Source: Palaemon carinicauda (taxonomy: Eukaryota > Arthropoda > Malacostraca > Decapoda > Palaemonidae). From it: DNA of 64,000 nucleotides. The notes under the pieces are model-generated. The model was not told the origin of the DNA. It saw only the letters and a program-made list of their open reading frames with translations, and made no database searches. Positions 12,601-26,400 of this stretch are shown piece by piece (positions within the stretch are counted from its first letter, which is position 1; each line of letters begins with the position of its first letter). The stretch is taken from NCBI RefSeq assembly GCF_036898095.1, contig NC_090730.1, positions 28,354,280 through 28,418,279 of the forward strand. Reading direction: 5' to 3'. The position numbers were made by a program, and so were the translations under genes.

Positions 12601-15600
12601 ATTACTCTGCCTTTTAAGTACGTCTTCCTTACGGAGCCTCGCGATCCTCTTAGGATGCTGATCGACCCCTAGGAGCTGAAGTATCAAGGGTTGCAACCCA
12701 TACAACAGGACCTCATCAAACCCCTAATCTAGGCGCTCTCAAGAAATGACTTTGACCACCCGCCAAATCAACCAGGATGCGAAAGGCTTCTTAGCCTTCC
12801 GGACAACCCAAAAAACATATATAAAAACATTTCAAGAGAAAGATTAAAAGGGTATGGAATTAGGGAATTGTAGTGGTTGAGCCCTCACCCACTACTGCAC
12901 TCGCTGCTACGAATGGTCCCAGTGTGTAGCAGTCCTCGTAAAGAGACTGGACATCCTTTAGATAAAAAGACGCAAACACTGACTTGCTTCTCCAATAGGT
13001 TGCGTCCATTATACTTCGCAGAGATCTATTTTGCTTAAAGGCCACGGAAGTTGCGACAGCTCTAACTTCGTGTGTCCTCACTTTAAGCAATGCTTGGTCT
13101 TCCTCACTCAGATGTGAATGAGCTTCTCGTATTAACAGTCTGATGAAGTAGGATAAAGCATTCTTTGACATAGGCAAAGATGGTTTCTTTACTGAACACC
13201 ATAAAGCTTCAGATTGGCCTCGTAAAGGTTTAGTGCGCTTTAAATAGAACTTAAGAGCTCTCACAGGGCATAAGACTCTTTCTAGTTCATTGCCTACAAT
13301 CTTCGATAAGCTGGGAATATCGAACGATTTAGGCCAAGGTCGAGAAGGCAGCTCATTTTTGGCTAGAAAACCAAGTTGTAGCGAACATGTGGCTTTTTCT
13401 GACGAAAAGCCGATGTTCTTGCTGAAGGCATGAATCTCACTGACTCTTTTAGCTGAGGCTAAGCATACCAGGAAAAGTGTCTTTAAAGTGAGATCTTTCA
13501 GGGAGGCTGATTGTAGCGGCTCAAACCTGTCTGACATGAGAAATCTTAGTACCACGTCTAAATTCCAACCAGGTGTAACCAAACGATGCTCCTTAGTGGT
13601 CTCAAAGGACTTAAGGAGGTCCTGAAGATCTTTATTGTTGGAAAGATCTAAGCCTCTATGCCGGAAGACCGATGCCAACATGCTTCTGTAGCCCTTGATA
13701 GTGGGAGCTGAAAGGGATCGTCCTTTTCTCAGGTATAAGAGAAAGTCAGCTATTTGAGCTACAGAGGTACTGGTCGAGGATACAGAGACTGACTTGCACC
13801 AGTCTCGGAAGACTTCCCACTTCGATTGGTAGACTCTAAGGGTGGATGCTCTCCTTGCTCTAGCAATCGCACTGGCTGCCTCCTTCGAAAAGCCTCTAGC
13901 TCTCGAGAGTCTTTCGATAGTCTGAAGGCAGTCAGACGAAGAGCGAGGAGGCTTTGGTGTACCTTCTTTACGTGTGGCTGACGTAGAAGGTCCACCCTTA
14001 GAGGAAGAGTTCTGGGAACGTCTACTAGCCATCGAAGTACCTCGGTGAACCATTCTCTCGCGGGCCAGAGGGGAGCAACTAGCATCAACCTTGTCCCTTC
14101 GTGAGAGGCGAACTTCTGCAGTACCTTGTTGACAATCTTGAACGGTGGGAATGCGTAGAGATCTAGATGTGACCAATCTAGGAGAAAGGCATCTATATGT
14201 ATTGCTGCTGGGTCCGGGACTGGTGAGCAATAGATTGGGAGCCTCTTGGTCAGCGAGGTTGCAAAGAGATCTATGGTTGGTTGGCCCCAAGTGGCCCAAA
14301 GTCTCTTGCATACATCCTTGTGGAGGGTCCATTCTGTTGGAATTACTTGCCCTTTCCGACTGAGACAATCTGCCATGACATTCAAGTTGCCTTGGATGAA
14401 CCTCGTTACTAGTGATATGTCTTGACCTTTTGACCAGATGAGCAGGTCCCTTGCGATCTCGTACAACGTCAGTGAGTGGGTCCCTCCTTGCTTGGAGATG
14501 TACGCCAAGGCAGTGGTGTTGTCCGAGTTCACTTCCACCACTTTGCCTCGAAGGAGAGACCTGAAGCTTTTCAAGGCCAGATGTACTGCCAGCAGCTCCT
14601 TGCAGTTGATATGCATGATCCTCTGACTCGAGTTCCACAGTCCTGAACATTCCCGACCGTCTAATGTCGCGCCCCAGCCCACGTCCGATGCGTCCGAGAA
14701 GAGAACGTGGTTGGGAGTCTGAACAGCCAGAGGAAGACCCTCTCTTAGGTTGATACTGTCTTTCCACCAAGTCAGACAAGACTTCATCTTTTCGGAAATG
14801 GGGATCGAGACCGCTTCTAGCGTCTTGTCCTTTTTCCAGTGAAAAGCTAGATGGTATTGAAGCGGACGGAGGTGTAGTCTTCCTAATGACACAAATTGTT
14901 CCAGGGATGATAGCGTCCCTACCAGACTCATCCACAGCCTGACTGAGCAGCATTCCTTCTTCAGCATGTTCTGGATGCATAACAGGGCTTGACTTATTCT
15001 GGGAGCCGACGGAAAAGCCCGAAAAGCTAGACTGTGAATCTCCATCCTTAAATACACAATAGTTTGGGATGGGACCAGTTGCGACTTTTCCATATTGACA
15101 AGGAGACCCAATTCCTTGGTCAGATCTAGAGTCCACTTTAGATCCTTCAGACAGCGACGACTGGAAGAGGCTCTGAGAAGCCAGTCGTCCAAATAAAGGG
15201 AGGCTCGGATGTCCGATAAATGGAGGAATTTGGCTACATTCCTCATCAGCCTCGTAAACACGAGAGGAGCTGTGCTTAGGCCAAAGCATAGGGCCCGAAA
15301 CTGGTAGACCACCTTTTCGAAAACGAATCTCAGAAAAGGTTGGGAGTCTGGGTGGATGGGGACATGGAAGTAGGCGTCCCTTAGGTCTAAAGAGACCATC
15401 CAGTCTTCCCTTCTGACCGCTGCTAAGACTGACTTTGTGGTCTCCATGGAGAACATCGTCTTTGTGACAAAGACATTCAGAGCACTGACGTCTAGCACCG
15501 GCCTCCACCCTCCTGTCTTCTTTGAAACCAAGAAGAGGCGGTTGTAGAATCCCGGAGATTGCAGGTCCGAGACTTTGACCACCGCTCCCTTCTCTAGCAA

Positions 15601-18600
15601 AAGAGACACTTCCCGTTTCAAGGCTCGTCTCTTTTCTTCCTCTCTGTACCTGGGAGAGAGATCGATGGGAGACGTTGCTAGAGGGGGTTTCCGTACAAAA
15701 GGGATCTTGTACCCCTCTCTGAGCAACTTCACAGATTGTGCATCTGCGCCTCTCTTCTCCCTGGCCTGCCAGAAGTTCTTGAGTCTGGCTCCCACTGCTG
15801 TCTGAAGTTGCGGGCAGTCAGACTCTGCCCTTAAAGGACTTGGATCCTTTCTTCTTCCCTCGCTTCCCTTCGGCACGAGCACCTCCTCTGCTGGAGGCTC
15901 TGCCACGAAAGGGCGGAATAAAGCGAGACGCTGGAGTGTCCATCCTTGGTCTAGCTGACAAGGTAGGCAAAGGGGGAGCTTTGCGAGCGGAGGACGCAAC
16001 AAGATCGTGAGTGTCCTTCTGCACTAACGAAGCGGCTATTTCCTTAATCAGGACTTCTGGAAAAAGGCACTTGGAAAGAGGAGCAAAGAGAAGCTCAGAT
16101 CTCTGGCACGGTGTAACTCCAGCAGAAAGGAATGAGCAGAGAGATTCTCGCTTTTTTAGGACTCCGGACACAAATGATGCAGCAAGCTCATTAGACCCAT
16201 CACGGACGGCCTTGTCCATGCAGGACATAATGAGCAAGGAAGTCTCTTTATCTGTCGAAGAGATCTTCCTGCTTAGGGCTCCTAGACACCAGTCTAAGAA
16301 GTTAAAAACTTCAAAGGCCCTAAAGATTCCTTTCAAAAGGTGGTCCAGGTCCGAAGATGACCAACAAATCTTTGAGCGTCTCATGGCAAGGCGGCGGGGA
16401 GAGTCTACAAGACTTGAGAAGTTGCCCTGGGCAGAGGCAGGAACTCCCAAGCCGAGAACTTCTCCCGTGGCATACCAGACGCTCGATCTAGAAGAGAGTC
16501 TAGCAGGGGGAAAAGCAAATGCTGTCTTCCCTAAACTCTTCTTGGACTGCAACCAGTCTCCTATCACCCGCAAAGCTCTCTTGGACGAGCGTGCGAGGAC
16601 GAGTCTAGTAAAGGCAGGAGTGGTAGAAGGCATGCCTAAAACAAACTCTGAAGGCGGAGAACGAGGAGCCACAGAAACAAACTGGTCAGGAAACAGCTCT
16701 TTGAAAATGGCCAAAACTTTTCTAAAGTCCAAAGAGGGTTGAGTAGACTTAGGCTCGTCCAATTCTGATTGTGGTTCATCTATATGTGCAGCAACATCAT
16801 CATCAGAAAGTTCCTCATCCGACAACTGATGAGGAAACGGCAACGGAGTGGGTAACGGCTGGTTCGCTGAGTCCGGTCGCACTGGTGCATGCGTGACTGA
16901 GCCGGACGCAACGTCATGGACCTGCTGCCCAGTCTGTGAGCTGGCAACAACCATGGTAGCGCGGGGACGCACAGCGTCTACCCCAGACTGTCTAGACTGA
17001 TTGGGTTGCGCAGTGGAAACCACACTGGGTTGCGGAGGTTGACGCACCGCGTCAAAACAAGGCAACTCTGACGGTTGTTGAACATCCAGAACGTCAAAGG
17101 CCACCTCCGTGCGTCGCTTAACGTCAACATGCGGCTGGCAGATCACACTGGAACGCATGGGTGGAGGAACTCTCTCAACTGGTGTGCGTGAGAAGGTTAC
17201 CTCAGCGTCCACAGGACGCACAACCGATCGCTTGGAGGGTTGTAGGCTAGGTACTGCACTAGCTGGTACGGCAGCAACCTTCTCCGCATGAAAGTCCTGC
17301 ATCAGAGACGTAAGTTTAGACTGCATGTCTTGCAGTAGAGACCACTTAGGGTCTACGGGAGCAGGTGCGGCGACAGACGGTGTTAGTGTCTGAAGCGGTA
17401 CCGCTTTGCCTCTCTTAGGCGGTGAGCAGTCATCGGATGACGGCAACGAGTCCGAACTGACCCAGTGGCTACAACCGGGCCGTTGGACTTGTGCTGAAGG
17501 GACCGATTTACGTTTTAACGGTCGCGAGACCTTGGTCCAAAGTTTCTTGCGAGAAACACCTTCAGACGACGAGGTATAAATGGGCTCTCTCGTCTTAGGT
17601 AGGTAGGAGCGATCTTGGGGAGATACGCCCGATACCACGGAGGGAACGTCTGTTCGCTGATTAAAGCCTCTCGAACCCATGCGTCGTACGACATTGCTTC
17701 TCCCCTGGACTTGGGAGCTTGCAAGAGGTCCCGGACTAGGAGGACGACAGGCACGAACAGACGAACCCTCAAGCGCAACACTGTCCACAACACTATCACT
17801 TGGCACTTTAGCACTTCCCACTGCACTTTGGCACTTAAGCTCCTTAACATCCGCCATGGGCTGATTACGGTCACTAGCAAGGGACTCAACTCTCTCACCC
17901 AGAGCCTGGATGGCACGCATCATGTCAGCCATCGATGGTTCCTGAGTGCCAGGAGGGGGGTTAGGAGCAACCACTACAGGGGAAGGAATAGGTTGTGGGG
18001 CATGAGGAGAGGATACATCAATAGAACGAGAAGAACTTCTCCTAACTCTATCTCTCTCTAGCCTACGTGTGTACTTTTGAAATTCGATAAAATCGAATTC
18101 CGAAAGGCCAACGCACTCCTCACACCGATCTTCCAATTGACAGGTTTTATCCCGACAATTGGAACAAACAGTGTGAGGGTCGATAGAAGCCTTCGGAAGA
18201 CGCCTAGAACAGTCCCTAGCATTGCATTTCCTAAATTTGGGAACTTGTGAAGGGTCAGCCATTTTGAATTGGTCAAGGGAAATTCCAAAAAACGATCAAA
18301 AAGTCATCAACAAAGAATCCGATATAAAAAAAAAGAGTTCAAGGATTTGTGTGAAGAAAAACCCTGCACAGCGAAAGCTCAAAACTAGAATATAGTACTT
18401 CACCAATTAGATGTGAAAAACTCCAGTTTAGCAACAGCGAGTAAAGTACGTCTTGTCGACACGTCGACAGAGAGAAAATTGAGTCTTTGTTTACATGAGA
18501 GCTGGGTATCTGGTCGACAGATGGCGCTGTTGGGCACACCCGCAACCTGTGTAGCGATCGCTGGCGAGTTTTTCCGTAGAGTTGTCTGTCGAGCAACAGA

Positions 18601-20458
18601 GTTGCAGCTATATATTCACCGGCTAAGTTAAATATTTAAAATCTATTTTTGTGGATGAAAATTTGGTGCTTGCACAAAATGTGAGATTTGCAAGTGTTAA
18701 ACAAGTATATGCGGTATTTCTGTAAATTTATTTTAATAATTTAAACTAAAAAAAACTATTTATAAAAAAATAATTAAAATATGAAAACTTATCTTCTCTC
18801 AGAAACCCACAAAATAGATTTACATATATATTTATAAATCCACAATGCACTATGCTGAGGGAATGATAGGTGAGCTGTAATATGGTGATGGATTACTAAA
18901 ATTTATATTACAAACTCAAGCAATACAGCAATACGTTTAAAAATTAATCATAAGCATCACAACAATTAATCTTTGTAAACATAAATGTTTTAATAATTAA
19001 CCCTTATAGAAAAGCTATATTCTAAAACTATTCTTGGCATTATATAAAAAAATATTCACATTTTATGCATCCATTCATACATCAGCATTCTTATAAATCC
19101 AAAAAAACTGAATGTCATCACTACTGATATAAATCTTTTCAATTTTAAGAAGATTCAAGAATACATGTACTGTGGTCAGGAAGTTCGTATGATTGGCCTT
19201 GATTTTAGTGCGGCCTTTGACCGTGTTAATCATGAGGCCCTTGTTTTCAAACTCAAACAGTTGGGAGTGGGTGGGTTGTTTTTTAGCATCATTATCAAAT
19301 TTTTAAGTAATAGATCGCAAAGAGTTGTTGTTGATGGACACCATAGCGAGTATAGGAATGTGATATCTGGTGTTCCTCGGGGTAGTGTTCTTGGCCCATT
19401 ACTTTCCATACTATATACACATGACATGTGGTTTGGTCTAGAAAACAAGCTTGTTACATATGCAGATGATGCTACTCTCTTTGCATCAATTCCATCTCAT
19501 GAATGTAGATCTGGGGTTGCTGAATCCCTTAATAGAGATCTAGCTAAAATTAGTGCATGGTGCAAATTATGGGGTATGAAGTTGAATACTAACAAAACTC
19601 AAAGTATGATAGTAAGTAGGCCAAGGAACGTAGCTCCTCAACATCCGGATCTCAGCATTGATAATGTTTCTTTAACTTTGTATTACATCCTCTTTAAATT
19701 TTAGGAGTGATTCTCGATAGCAAATTTACTTTTGAGAAACACATTAGGTCTGTGTCTTCTTCAATTGCACAAAAAATTGGCTTACTGAGAAAGTCTTTCA
19801 AGATCTTTGGTGATCAATCTATTCTGAAGAACTGATTTAATTCTTTCATTTTACCTTGTTTTGAGTATTGTTTACCTGTGTGGTCTTCAGCTGCCAATTC
19901 TCATCTTAATTTGTTGGACAGGAACTTACGGTCTATTAAATTTCTTATTCCTGATCTAGATATTAATCTCTGGCACCGTCGTTCAAATAGTTCATTATGC
20001 ATGTTGCATAAGATTTTTAATAATTCTGACCATCCTCTAGATTCGGATCTTCCCGGACAGTTCCTTCCTGTTCGTAATACTAGGTATGCAGTTAATTCTA
20101 ATAGTCAGGCCTTCTCCATCATGAGACTCAATACTACCCAGTACTATAGAAGTTTTATTCCAGCTGTAACCAAGTTGTGGAATGATCTTCCTAATCAGGT
20201 AGTTGAATCAGTAGAACTTCAAAAGTTCAAACTCGCAGCAAATGTTTTTATGTTGAACAGGCTTGCATAAGTCCTTTTATAGTTTATAAATCAAATATCT
20301 GTTTAATGTTGTTAATGTTTATAAAATATTTTATTTTAATTTTTATTACTTATATCGTTTATTCATTTCCCTATTTCTTTTCCTCACTGGGCTATTTTTC
20401 CCAGTGGAGCCCTTAGGCTTATAGCATCTTGTTTTTCCAACTAGGGTTGTAGCTTAGC

Positions 20459-20498
<40 letters not shown>

Positions 20499-23400
20499 GT
20501 ATACGGTATATAATTTACTTATACATACAGTGGCTTTACTTTATTGCCAAAGATACCAATCATTTATTTTGTATGATTGAAATGTTAGCCATAACATTCA
20601 CTAACTTGTGCAAATTGTCCCTTTCCTTAATATGATACTCGTCACAGATTGATTAATTGTATACTGGCATCATCACAACAACTACAATATGATCATCATT
20701 ATCATGGCTCTTAGAGAAATACACAATAAATTAAATTTATGATAAAAAGAAAGCACCCACCTGGACTTTTCGTGTAATATGTTGCATACAGTAACAAAAA
20801 GCTCCCACTGGTCTTCCATGGGGACTTCTGGCCCTGTATATGCAGGACCATTATCCTCAAGATTTTCTCCTTTTGATTTTCTAAGGTCACGAATTGCCTC
20901 ATGTTTATTGCTCAACTTCTTATTATTCAGCATAGCTTCAGCTTCATCGCGATCTCTTTAAGAAAGAGCAAAGTAATAGAAAACAAACCATATGTTTCTT
21001 AAATATTGTATATTGTACTCAGAAAAATATCTTAAGACATCTAAAAAGCATTTGTTGGAATTCCTTCACAAAGATAAAATTAATATTGTTTATAATTAAA
21101 TTCCTTGGAATCTAATGATTATTAATAAATTAGTGTTTCTAACAACAGTAAAATCATGCATAAATTGTTGCCTCAATGTAAATTACATTATATTAGTTAG
21201 TAACATAATAAAGAATATATACAGAAAATGTCAGCATTGATTCAAAAGCATGTCAACATTTGTGCATTAATTAAAATCAATGGCATAAGGAACAGCATTA
21301 AGAATTTTGCAAGTACAGTAAGTGACAATGGGATTGTATAAAACTTGAAAAAGTTTTCTGACTAAAAATATGCTAAGATTTTCAAACACTTTGTATTTTC
21401 ATTAACAATTTTGTGACTAGGATCTTTATGGATTAAGTGAAGCATAACCTACAATCCTTCATTTACATGAAAGAATTTTGATAACAACATATGCAGTATT
21501 ATTTTCATGCTTACCTGTCGGTAACATTACTAATACTGTATATCCAACACATAAGCTCTTGACCATGAAACAAAAATTAAAAGTTTTCTCTCTCCATCCC
21601 CTCCAAGAACCCTACAGCGAAAGAATATTGCGCAACTTGATGTGAGCAAACACAAACTATGTGGTTCAGCAACATGCCTTACCTATTTGATCTTATATTT
21701 CTGAAGTCAACATGGACCTCTAGGTGAGGACACAAAATCACTTGAAGCTGGGAGGATGGAAACACATAATTGGATCCTGCAGGGTCATTTATCAAAATGA
21801 AAAAAAATCAACATGCAAATTCTCTTAAATTCAATGAATCTTACATGTAAGTGACATGTAGTAGGGTTTGATTGAATGTAATCAGGTTTGATTGAATGTA
21901 ATCAAAGTAAAAACTTTATACCTTAAAATTAATCCTTTCTTTCTCTATAAATTACTTATACACCATAATGAGGTTCTTTCCTATGAATATAATCATGATG
22001 ACTTATAGTTACAGTATGCTTCTTTGATAAAATTTATTTACAATTCTAGGTGAAGGAAAGAGAGATGGTTGAATAAAGTTCATTGTGATGTTTATTTATT
22101 AAAATAACCTATTTGCTCTTATTGGTAATGGCAGTTCATAATAATATTTAAACACTCACTAGGTACTAATGTTTGCTTGACCCATCCAGTGTATGTGCTG
22201 ATGCTATCTGTTTTCTGTACATGTATTCAAGTAGGCCTAATATCTGACATCACTCAGATGCAAATCTTATTTTCGTTGGATGAATATTTCCACAAAATAA
22301 GTATAAGAGCAGCCAAGGTCACATGAACATATAATGCCACAGTGCATCATCAGATTACCAGGGGGTTAATACACCTCATTTTCTAGTTTTCCTCATAAAA
22401 GGGAAAAAACAAAAACAGATTTAATATATCAAGTTAATATTAGAGCTGACTAGTTTGATTATAATCTAGCTATACTGTACAGGTTGTTGGAAAGATCCTC
22501 GAACGAGATCTGTTCTTATAGCCAAAAAAAAGCCACGAAAATATCCAAAAAAGGGCAGAACCGAAATCTCAAAAGCATATAGTAAACAAAGATGGTGAAC
22601 TAATCCTAAAGTGACGCTTTAATGCCCTACTCCACAACATTAGTTGCTCTCTGCGTTAGCATGTCGTAACTTGAAATTAAGTTATGATTATTTTTTTAAG
22701 TGCCTCATGGGAGCCCATTCGTAATAGCGTATCATCATGATTCAAGACCATCATAACCCAAGGACTTCCTGTGCTGTAAATGCTCGAAGCATCGACTACA
22801 CATGCTAAGACAGGAGGTTGCCATTAAGTATATTTCTGAACTGCATCTATCTGTATACCTGATGAGTACTTCTGCATGAAATATTATGAGGGATAAAAGA
22901 ATATACTGTATCAATAATACAAACTTCTACTATGAACAATCAAAATAAGTATACTATTCTCAACTACGCCACACTGTTTTGTAAATCCCTACCAGGAATA
23001 CACAGGGAGTGGCGTGTTGGATAACAGAATACATATGAAGTAGGGTGTCAAGTATCGCAAAATAGCAGCAAAATACTGAAGTTTACTTTAAACACAAAAA
23101 ACATTTGTCGAAAAGAAAGTAGAGTGGTACCTCAGCTTATAAGTTTAATTTGTTCAGGGAAAGAGCTTGCAACCAAAAATGCATGTAAACCAAAAAAAGT
23201 TCCTCTCTACAGAAATATGATATTTTAATTATAAAATAAATTTTTGAATATACTTACCCGGTGAATATATAATAGCTGCAACTCTGCGGCTCGACAGACA
23301 ACATACTCAAAAAACTCGCGAGCGATCGCTATGCAGGTTGCGGGTGTGCCCACCAGCGCCAACTGTCGGCCAGATACCATTCTTGTATGTAAACAAAACC

Positions 23401-26400
23401 TTCAATTCTTCTCGTCCCGCTGCGTCTCTATTGGGGAGGAAGGGAGGGTCATTTAATTTATATATTCACCGGGTAAGTATATTCAAAAATTTATTTTATA
23501 ATTAAAATATCATTTTTAAATATTTAACTTAGCCGGTGAATATATAATAGCTGATTCACACCCAAGGAGGAGGGTAGAGACCAGAGTTAATTATGTTTAC
23601 AGCATATAAGCTAAGAGTTTTTTCATTTTGACAGTTATCAATATAACAAAACCAAAATAAATAGGTACCTGGTAAGGAAGTCGACTTAGACGATTACTCT
23701 GCCTTGTAAGTCTGTCTTCCTCACGGAGCCCAGCGATCCTCTTAGGATGCTGACAGACTCCCAGGAGCTGAAGTATCAAGGGCTGCAACCCATACAACAG
23801 GACCTCATCAAACCCCTAATCTGGGCGCTCTTAAGAAATGACTTTGACCACCCGCCAAATCAACCAGGATGCGAAAGGCTTCTTAGCCTTCCGAACAACC
23901 CATAATAACAATATTAAAAACATTTCAAGAGACAGATTAAAAGGATATGGAATTAGGGAAGTGTAGTGGTTGAACCCTCACCCACTACTGCACTCGCTGC
24001 TACGAATGGACCCAGTGTGTAGCAGTTCTCGTAAAGAGTCTGGACATCTTTCAAATAAAATGACGCGAACACTGACTTGCTTCTCCAAAAGGTCGCGTCC
24101 ATGATACTTTGCAGAGATCTATTTTGCTTGAAGGCCACGGAAGTTGCTACAGCTCTAATCTCGTGCGTCTTAACCTTAAGCAAAGATCGGTCTTCCTCAC
24201 TCAAGTGTGAATGAGCTTCTCGTATTAACAATCTGATAAAATATAACAAAGCATTCTTTGACATAGGTAAGGATGGTTTCTTAACCGAACACCATAACGC
24301 TTCAGATTTACCTCGTAAAGGCTTGGTACGAGCTAAATAGAACTTAAGAGCTCTAACAGGGCATAATACTCTCTCTAATTCGTTGCCTACGATCTCTGAT
24401 AAGCTAGGAATATCAAAAGATTTAGGCCAAGGACAAGAAGGCAGTTCATTCTTGGCTAGGAAACCAAGTTGAAGAGAACAAGTGGCTTTTTCTGTCGAAA
24501 AACCGATGTTCTTGCTGAAGGCATGAAGCTCACTGACTCTTTTAGCCGAGGCCAAGCACACCAGGAAAAGAGTCTTAAGAGTGAGAACCTTCAGGGAGGC
24601 TGAATGTAAAGGCTCAAACCTGTCTGACATGAGGAATCTTAGGACCACGTCTAAATTCCACCCAGGTGTAGCCAAACGACGTTCCTTAGAGGTCTCAAAA
24701 GACTTAAGGAGATCTTGTAGATCTTTATTGTTGGAAAGATCTAAGACTCTATGCCGAAAGACCGAAGCCAACATGCTCCTGTAGCCCTTGATCGTGGGAG
24801 CTGAAAGGGAGCGAACTCTTCTCAGGTATAAGAGAAAATCAGCGATTTGGGCTACAGAGGTACTGGACGAGGATACAGATACTGACTTGCACCAGTCTCG
24901 GAAGATTTCCCACTTCGATTGGTAAACTCTAATGGTAGAAGCTCTCCTCGCTCTTGCAATCGCACTGGCTGCCTCCTTCGAAAAGCCTCTAGCTCTCGAG
25001 AGTCTTTCGATAGTCTGAAGGCAGTCAGACGAAGAGCGTGGAGGCCTTGGTGTACCTTCTTTACGTGTGGCTGACGTAATAGGTCTACTCTTAAGAGGAA
25101 GACTTCTTGGAAAGTCTACCAGCCATCGAAGTACCTCGGTGAACCATTCTCTCGCGGGCCAGAGGGGAGCAACTAACGTCAACCTTGTCCCTTCGTGAGA
25201 GGCGAATTTCTGCAGTACCTTGTTGACAATCTTGAATGGTGGGAATGCGTATAGATCTAGGTGAGACCAATCTAGGAGAAAGGCATATAGTCTATATGTA
25301 TTGCTGCTGGGTCTGGGACTGGAGAGCAATAGATTGGAAGCCTCTTGGTCATCGAGGTTGCAAAGAGGTCTATGGTGGGTTGACCCCAAGTCGCCCAAAG
25401 CCTCTTGCACACATCCTTGTGGAGGGTCCATTCGGTTGGAATTACCTGACCTTTCCGACTGAGACAATCTGCTAGAACGTTCAAGTCGCCCTGGATAAAC
25501 CTCGTTACTAGGGAGATGCCTCGATCTCTTGACCAGATGAGCAGGTCCCTTGCGATCTCGTACAGTGTCAGTGAGTGGGTACCTCCTTGTTTGGAAATGT
25601 ACGCCAAGGCTGTGGTGTTGTTCTAGTTGACCTCCACCACTTTGTCTCGAAGGAGACTCTCGAAGCTCATCAAGGCCAGGTGAACTGCCAAAAGCTCCTT
25701 GCCGTTGATATGCATGCTCCTCTGACTTGAGGTCCACAGACCTGAACATTCCCGACCGTCCAGTGTCGCACCCCAACCCAAATCCGATGCGTCTGAGAAG
25801 AGAACGTGGTTTGGTTTCTGAACTGCTAGGGGAAGTCCCTCTCGTAGACTGATATTGTCTTTCCACCAATTCAGGCAAGTCTTTACTGTTTCGGAAATCG
25901 GGATCGAGACCGCCTCTAGCGTCTTGTCCTTTTTCCAGTGAAAAGCTAGATGGAATTATAGAGGTCGGAGGTGTAGCCTTCCTAGCGATACAAACTGCTC
26001 CAGGGATGATAGAGTTCCTACTACACTCATCCAATTCCTGACTGAGCAACGTTCTCTCTTCAACATCCTTTGGATTGCGAGCAGGGCTTGATCTATTCTG
26101 GGGGCCGACGGAAAAGCCCGAAAAACTGGACTACGAATCTCCATCCCTAAATACAGAATAGTTTGGGATGGGATCAGCTGGGACTTTTCCAAGTTGACCA
26201 GAAGTCCCAATTCCTTGGTCAGATCTAAAGTCCAATTGAGATCCTTCAGACAGCGATGACTGGACGAGGCTCTGAGAAGCCAGTCGTCCAAATAAAGGGA
26301 GGCTCGGATACCCGATAAATGGAGGAATTTTGCCACATTCCTCATAAGCCTCGTAAACACGAGAGGAGCAGGACTTAGGCCAAAGCACAGGGCCCGAAAC

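Larger units (their letters stand above)
12125..18641 (-). mobile_element. DIRS retrotransposon E1, complete and apparently intact
   Basis: This is a 6.5-kb minus-strand DIRS-type element in the intron between exons H and I. Inverted terminal repeats (12169-12320 and 18472-18622) carry the same core, for example the agcgatcgct palindrome and tcgacagacaac. An ICR at 12367-12458 contains complements of both outer ends, the layout that defines DIRS. Inside are three frames in order Gag-like (18262-15818), RT-RNase H-MT (16002-13759) and YR (ending 12860). Neighbouring frames overlap, and no stop or shift breaks the conserved domains. DIRS elements do not make target duplications, and none is seen. 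It is the best candidate for a recently active copy here. Confidence 0.93.

Noticed and set aside
14145..18061. Many plus-strand open frames opposite E1 (for example 16011-16742), with matching ones opposite E2 and E3
   Set aside because: They are antisense to well-supported Gag and Pol domains and show no domain of their own.
20458..20495. (TAA)n as an independent microsatellite
   Set aside because: It directly follows a LINE 3' UTR, and the same junction recurs at 40241, so it is the element's tail.
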